36,388 nucleotides of DNA from Gemmatimonadales bacterium (GTDB lineage Bacteria > Gemmatimonadota > Gemmatimonadetes > Gemmatimonadales > GWC2-71-9), in the NCBI GenBank assembly GCA_025935995.1, contig JAICUF010000016.1:1-36388 (forward strand). Reading direction: 5' to 3'. The notes beneath the pieces were generated by a model. That model searched no databases, was not told where the DNA came from, and worked only from the letters and a program-made list of their open reading frames with translations. Each line of letters opens with the position of its first letter. The stretch's first letter is position 1. Below are positions 33,002-36,388 of the stretch, piece after piece. A program made the position numbers and the translations under genes.

Positions 33002-34723
33002 TCAGGCCGGCCGGGCCGGCTTCGGCTGGGGACGCGCCTTGGGCGGCGGCATGCGACGGAGCCGCTCCCTGGCCAGGAACCACTGCTGCGGAATGCTCGC
33101 GATGTTGCTCACGGCGTAGTACAGGTTGAGCCCCGAGGCGAAGTTGATGAAGATGACGGTCATGAAGATCGGCATGATGTACGTCGTCATCTTCATCTGC
33201 GCATTCGTCTCCATCCCCTTCTGCCCCACCTTGCTCAGCACGTACATCGAGAGGCCCATGATGATGGGCAGGATGTAGAACGGATCCTTGCTCGCGAGAT
33301 CGGGGAGCCAGAGGAACGAGGCGCCGCGCAGCTCGATGCTGTACTGAAAGACGAAGAAGAGCGCCAGCAGGACCGGCATCGGCAGCAGCATCGGCCAGCA
33401 GCCGCCCATGGGATTGACGTGATGCTCGCGGTAGAGGCGGAACATCTCCTCCTGCTGCTTCTTCGGATCGTCCTTGTAGCGCTCCTGCGCCTCCTTCACC
33501 AGCGGCTGGATCGCCTGGAGCTCCATGTTGGAGCGCATCGCCTTCTGGTTGAGCGGCCAGAGCAGCACGCGGACCAGAATGCCGAAGAAGATGAGCGCGA
33601 CGCCGTACGCCAGCCCCAGCCGCTCGTGCATCGCCACGAGGAGCCAGCGGACCGGTACGGCGAAGAACCGGATCGCGGTGCGGAAGCCGGGCCAGCCGTA
33701 GGGGTTCACGTCGTCGAACTCGTGGCCGATCGCCGCGAGCCGCGGATGCTCCATCGGCCCGGCGTAGAGCAGGTACCGGAACGTGCCGGCCGACGTCACC
33801 GGAAGGCTCGCGCGGACCTCGGCCAGCGAGGTGCGCTTGGGCGCGTTGGCCGGCGCCAGCGCCGTGACGCCGCTGATCCGGCCGGTCGTCGAGCTGGAAT
33901 CGAAGGCGAAGAGACTGGCCACGAAGTACTTCGACTTGACCGCCACCCACTCGAACGGCCCGCTCACCACGGTCGGCACGCCGGCCTTGAGGCTCGAGAA
34001 ATCGTGCCGGTGCGCCTCGGTGTCCTTCACCACGAACGCGAAGGCGTGGACGTTCTGCGCCGAATCCGCCTCGGCATTCTCGAGGCCGTTGCCGACCCCC
34101 ACCAGCAGCAGCCCGCCGTTGGGGCCCAGGCCGCTGACGCGGCCCGAGACGGAGACCTGATAGTCGGGCAGGAAGCTGTAGGTGAGCTCGACCTGGTAGC
34201 CGCCGTGCGCCGCGGTGAGCGTCAGAGGCGTGGCAGCGCCCGCCACCGTGAGCGACGTGGCCGACGGCGTGAAATCCCAGTCGCCGAGGCGGACGGTGTC
34301 GCCCGCGGTGACGAGCACGAGGTCGAGGAGCGCGCTGCCCCGCCGGATCAGCTCGACCGGCTTGTGGTCGTCCCCCGGCGCGAGCGACCGGTAGCGGTTG
34401 AGCCGGGCGGACACGATCCGGGCGCCGTGGCTGCTCACCGTCCACGTCGCGAGATCGGACGTGACGGTGACGAGCGTCGGCGGGCTCGCCGTATCGGCCG
34501 CCGCCGGCGCCGCTCCCGCTGGCTGCGCCGCCGCCGTCGGAGCGACCGGATCCGCCCCGGCGCTCGGCCTCGACGCCACGCTGTCCCGCGCGACGGTGTC
34601 GCCCACCACGGGGCTTCGCTCGACGCGCGTCACGGCCGGCTTCGCGTTTCGCTTGATGAAGAAGGCCGGCGCGATCGCGATCGCCATCATGAGCAGGATC
34701 GCCCACAGGGTACGACGTTCCAT
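33002..34723 (-). CDS. yidC: Membrane protein insertase YidC
   Basis: The 573-residue inner-membrane insertase has an N-terminal anchor (LWAILLMMAIAIAPAFF), a large periplasmic beta-domain (~90-350) of the diderm type and the conserved five-helix core. Core hallmarks are LAYGVALIFFGILVRVLLWPLNQKAMRSN (with the buried Arg), PMGGCWPMLLPMPVLLALFFVF and the final SGLNLYYAVSNIASIPQQW. The linker is Ala/Pro/Thr-rich and the C-terminal tail is basic (RMPPPKARPQPKPARPA). It inserts small membrane proteins alone or with Sec. The ATG at 34723 follows a GAGAG. The large periplasmic domain argues for a diderm host. Confidence 0.97.
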   Translation of the reverse strand: MERRTLWAILLMMAIAIAPAFFIKRNAKPAVTRVERSPVVGDTVARDSVASRPSAGADPVAPTAAAQPAGAAPAAADTASPPTLVTVTSDLATWTVSSHGARIVSARLNRYRSLAPGDDHKPVELIRRGSALLDLVLVTAGDTVRLGDWDFTPSATSLTVAGAATPLTLTAAHGGYQVELTYSFLPDYQVSVSGRVSGLGPNGGLLLVGVGNGLENAEADSAQNVHAFAFVVKDTEAHRHDFSSLKAGVPTVVSGPFEWVAVKSKYFVASLFAFDSSSTTGRISGVTALAPANAPKRTSLAEVRASLPVTSAGTFRYLLYAGPMEHPRLAAIGHEFDDVNPYGWPGFRTAIRFFAVPVRWLLVAMHERLGLAYGVALIFFGILVRVLLWPLNQKAMRSNMELQAIQPLVKEAQERYKDDPKKQQEEMFRLYREHHVNPMGGCWPMLLPMPVLLALFFVFQYSIELRGASFLWLPDLASKDPFYILPIIMGLSMYVLSKVGQKGMETNAQMKMTTYIMPIFMTVIFINFASGLNLYYAVSNIASIPQQWFLARERLRRMPPPKARPQPKPARPA

Positions 34724-34743
34724 GGTCTCTCTAGATCAGGGCA

Positions 34744-34974
34744 TCAGGGGACGGGGTCCACGCCGCCGGGATTGAACGGGTGGCACCGCACCAGTCGCCG
34801 CGCCGCGAGCCACGAGCCGCGAACCGCGCCGTAGCGCGCGATCGCCTCGAGCGCGTAGTGCGAGCAGCTGGGCGTGAAGCGGCAGCTGGGCGGAAAGGCC
34901 GGCGAGATGAAGCGCTGGTACCCGCGGATCGGAAGGGCCAGAAGACGCCGCGGCAGGCGGCCGATCGGCAGCAT
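34744..34974 (-). CDS. yidD: Membrane protein insertion efficiency factor YidD
   Basis: The 76-residue protein carries the family core [28 protein letters not shown] and ends with [13 protein letters not shown]. It has three conserved cysteines and an amphipathic basic start, and assists YidC at the inner face of the membrane. The ATG at 34974 is chosen because it gives the normal length; a longer in-frame start would intrude into rnpA. It begins 4 nt after the rnpA stop. The order rpmH-rnpA-yidD-yidC is the standard one. Confidence 0.93.
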   Translation of the reverse strand: MLPIGRLPRRLLALPIRGYQRFISPAFPPSCRFTPSCSHYALEAIARYGAVRGSWLAARRLVRCHPFNPGGVDPVP

Positions 34975-34978
34975 CGCG

Positions 34979-35332
34979 TCACCGCGGCGCCAGCGTCGCG
35001 TCACGCCAGCCGACGAGCTGCGCGCGGAGCGCGTCGAACGGCGCCGCATACGCCTCGCGCCGCGCGCGGATCACCAGATCCCACGCCGGCTGCGCGGGCC
35101 GCACCTCGCGGCGCCAGATCTCCCTGAGCCGCCGCCGCAAACGATTGCGGGCCACCGCGCTGGACTGAAACCTGGGAACGATCAGTCCCATGCGCGGATG
35201 GCCCGTTGTATTGTCGGCCCAGATCATGTCGAGATGCTCGGTCCGGCGGCGCCGGCCCGTGTTCAGGCAGCGGCGGATATCGGACGCCCGCGCGAGCCGG
35301 TTGGCCCGCGTGAGGCGTTCCGCTGGCGTCAG
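34979..35332 (-). CDS. rnpA: Ribonuclease P protein component
   Basis: This protein cofactor of RNase P binds the M1 RNA and helps mature tRNA 5' ends. The hallmark RNR box is visible in [15 protein letters not shown], preceded by [11 protein letters not shown] and followed by a C-terminal [10 protein letters not shown]. From the end of rpmH to the N-terminal [15 protein letters not shown] there is no ATG, GTG or TTG in frame. The start I give is CTG at 35332, overlapping the rpmH stop as CTGA. This yields 117 residues, the normal length. A longer, Thermus-like start within or before rpmH is an alternative. Identity is firm; the start is uncertain. Confidence 0.88.
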   Translation of the reverse strand: MTPAERLTRANRLARASDIRRCLNTGRRRRTEHLDMIWADNTTGHPRMGLIVPRFQSSAVARNRLRRRLREIWRREVRPAQPAWDLVIRARREAYAAPFDALRAQLVGWRDATLAPR

Positions 35333-35490
35333 GATCCCCCGTGCTTCGAGGGCAGCGACACGACGAGCTGCCGGCGGCCCTTCTTGCGGCGGCGGGACAG
35401 GACGGCGCGGCCCCAGCGCGTCGCCATCCGCGCGCGGAATCCATGCTTGGCGATCCGGCGCTTGTTGCGCGGACGATAGGACGGCTTCAT
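35329..35490 (-). CDS. rpmH: 50S ribosomal protein L34
   Basis: The 53-residue basic protein begins [19 protein letters not shown] and continues with [20 protein letters not shown], matching L34, with a slightly longer C-terminal tail ([13 protein letters not shown]). It is part of the large ribosomal subunit. The ATG at 35490 follows AGGAG (35500-35504) and a strong promoter. It heads the operon with rnpA, yidD, yidC and mnmE. The stop overlaps the rnpA CTG candidate. Confidence 0.96.
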   Translation of the reverse strand: MKPSYRPRNKRRIAKHGFRARMATRWGRAVLSRRRKKGRRQLVVSLPSKHGGS

Positions 35491-35499
35491 CGGTCAGAG

Positions 35500-35504
35500 C
35501 TCCT
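35500..35504 (-). promoter_or_regulatory. Shine-Dalgarno of rpmH
   Basis: AGGAG on the minus strand lies 9 nt before the rpmH ATG. It is one of the few clear ribosome-binding sites in the window and fixes the rpmH start. Confidence 0.6.
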
Positions 35505-35518
35505 GAAGTAAGCCCGGA

Positions 35519-35547
35519 AACGTAGCCGGGGGTCCGCAACGGGTCAA
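35519..35547 (-). promoter_or_regulatory. Sigma70-type promoter of the rpmH operon
   Basis: On the minus strand TTGACC (35542-35547) and TACGTT (35519-35524) are separated by exactly 17 nt. Transcription would start about 20 nt before the rpmH ATG, leaving a short leader that contains the AGGAG site. Confidence 0.62.
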
Positions 35548-35603
35548 GCGGAGCGCCCGCGAGGCGCGCATGACGCACGCATCCGGTGTCCATTTTTCGC
35601 CAT

Positions 35604-35632
35604 TTGACTTTTCCACAGCGCGCCCGTAACAT
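35604..35632 (+). promoter_or_regulatory. Sigma70-type promoter of dnaA
   Basis: TTGACT (35604-35609), a 17 nt spacer and TAACAT (35627-35632) make a near-consensus promoter. The predicted start is near 35639, giving a leader of about 35 nt before the dnaA ATG. A DnaA box overlaps it (35609-35617). Confidence 0.65.
35609..35617 (+). promoter_or_regulatory. DnaA box
   Basis: TTTTCCACA differs from the consensus TTATNCACA by one base (A to T at position 3). It overlaps the last base of the dnaA -35 and extends into the spacer, which suits DnaA autorepression. No second good box is seen in this gap, so an origin here is not proven. Confidence 0.55.
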
Positions 35633-35674
35633 CGTCTGCCCTTGGATCACCTCCTACCGGTTTTCAGAGTGTAG

Positions 35675-36388
35675 ATGCAGCTGTCCGCCAAAGAAGCATG
35701 GAAGCGCATCCTGGATGAGGCGCATCGCGAACTTCCAGATCATACGATCCGGACCTGGCTCGAGCCCACCGAGGCGATCGCCCTCGACGAGGGCCGGCTG
35801 ATCGTCGGCGCGCCCGACCAGTTCGCCGTCGAGTGGAACGAATCGAAGCACGCCGCCCTCCTCTCGCGCCTGGCCGCTCCGGTCCTGGGCGGAGAGACGG
35901 CGGTGGTCTTCCGCGTGCAGGAGGATCGCCAGAAGCGTCCGCAGATGGACTTCTTCGTGGCGCCCAGCGTGCCCGCCGCGCCGGCGCCGGCCAATCCGAG
36001 CACCCAGCCGCTCAACGAGCGCTACACCTTCGATACCTTCGTCATCGGGAAGTCGAACGAGCTGGCCGCCGCCGCTGCCCACGCCGCGGCGGAAACGCCC
36101 GGCAAGACCTACAACCCCCTCTTCATCTACGGGGCCACCGGGCTCGGCAAGACCCACCTCATGCAGGCGATCGCCCACGCGGTCTGCCAGAACAACCCCG
36201 GCACCCGCATCCTGTACGTGGGTGCCGAGCAGTTCATCAACGAGGTCATCGAGAGCATCCACGGGCGCACGATGCCCGAGTTCCGGCGCCGCTACCGGAG
36301 CGACGTGGACCTCTTCCTGGTGGACGACGTGCATTTCCTGGAAGGCAAGGAGATGACGCAGGAGGAGTTCTTCCACACCTTCAACGCC
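35675..36388 (+). CDS. dnaA: Chromosomal replication initiator DnaA (5' part)
   Basis: The first 238 codons are in the window and the gene runs off the end. The N-terminal domain I ([19 protein letters not shown]) mediates self-association and helicase loading. A short Pro/Ala linker follows, then the AAA+ domain III from [15 protein letters not shown], with Walker [10 protein letters not shown] and Walker [15 protein letters not shown]. The DNA-binding domain IV lies beyond the window. It melts the origin and loads DnaB in the cytosol. ATG 35675 has no obvious Shine-Dalgarno. The promoter and DnaA box upstream indicate autoregulation. Confidence 0.96.
   Translation, partial: MQLSAKEAWKRILDEAHRELPDHTIRTWLEPTEAIALDEGRLIVGAPDQFAVEWNESKHAALLSRLAAPVLGGETAVVFRVQEDRQKRPQMDFFVAPSVPAAPAPANPSTQPLNERYTFDTFVIGKSNELAAAAAHAAAETPGKTYNPLFIYGATGLGKTHLMQAIAHAVCQNNPGTRILYVGAEQFINEVIESIHGRTMPEFRRRYRSDVDLFLVDDVHFLEGKEMTQEEFFHTFNA

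Noticed and set aside
34979-35650. 223-residue version of RnpA starting at 35650
   Set aside because: It would run through rpmH, its ribosome-binding site and its promoter, and the extra N-terminus has no family resemblance. A shorter Thermus-like extension remains open and is treated as a finding.
35621-35656. Possible 16S rRNA 3' fragment upstream of dnaA
   Set aside because: Only the last 13 bases match. The preceding bases do not follow the conserved 16S 3' helix spacing, so there is no rRNA gene remnant.
1-36388. CRISPR arrays, tRNA, rRNA and prophage modules
   Set aside because: None seen on either strand. No repeat-spacer pattern, cloverleaf-like block or phage structural gene was recognised by eye; a dedicated RNA search was not possible.

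Overview
The window is a very GC-rich, densely packed bacterial chromosome segment. It ends at the replication-origin neighbourhood: dnaA faces one way and rpmH-rnpA-yidD-yidC-mnmE the other. Gene content (duplicated periplasmic M16 peptidases, a XoxF-like quinoprotein, a caa3-type oxidase, short lipoproteins, many starts preceded by a bare -10 box) suggests a diderm aerobic soil or sediment lineage. Gemmatimonadota is my best guess, but that is inference from style and gene neighbourhood, not a phylogenetic test. There is no tRNA, rRNA or CRISPR array, and no gene-free stretch over 300 bases.

Layout. 39-2730: upp, a beta-CASP metallo-beta-lactamase RNase-like protein, and a DUF218/YdcF protein. 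2751-8486: four translationally coupled M16 peptidase genes arranged as two catalytic/non-catalytic pairs; each catalytic gene carries a ~110 bp repeat with 8-bp-period, mutually complementary arms just after its start codon. 8493-8963 (minus): a REP-associated tyrosine transposase (RAYT). 9060-14282: Nudix hydrolase, holA, a SPOR/repeat protein and mutS. 14286-14969 (minus): a periplasmic coiled-coil protein. 15091-18768: TonB-like lipoprotein, cystathionine beta-synthase, D-Ala-D-Ala ligase and rhomboid protease. 18818-19950: a predicted zinc metalloprotease and a CDGSH iron-sulfur protein. 19957-20820 (minus): a formate/nitrite-transporter family protein.

21016-31667 is the accessory highlight, eleven same-strand genes with almost no spacing. 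They are a PQQ dehydrogenase with the Asp-Tyr-Asp signature of lanthanide-dependent enzymes, its XoxJ-type periplasmic partner, a lipoprotein cytochrome c, the CuA-cytochrome c subunit II, subunit I and subunit III of an A1/caa3-type oxidase, a small membrane protein, a CtaG assembly factor fused to a cytochrome c, a small lipoprotein, an atypical NRAMP-family transporter, and two small PRC-barrel-like proteins (thirteen genes if the last two are counted individually with the lipoprotein). Together they read as a self-contained electron path from a periplasmic alcohol to oxygen plus a metal-transport module. A formate/nitrite-type channel is divergently transcribed at the head of the cluster.

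31672-36388: the origin flank. dnaA and rpmH have good divergent sigma70-type promoters in a 184 bp gap, and a DnaA box overlaps the dnaA -35. rnpA has no ordinary start codon downstream of the rpmH stop. Most adjacent same-strand genes overlap by ATGA, GTGA or TGATG, so translation coupling is the rule. Several first genes of operons show TANNNT 5-7 nt before the start codon and no Shine-Dalgarno sequence, which suggests leaderless mRNAs.
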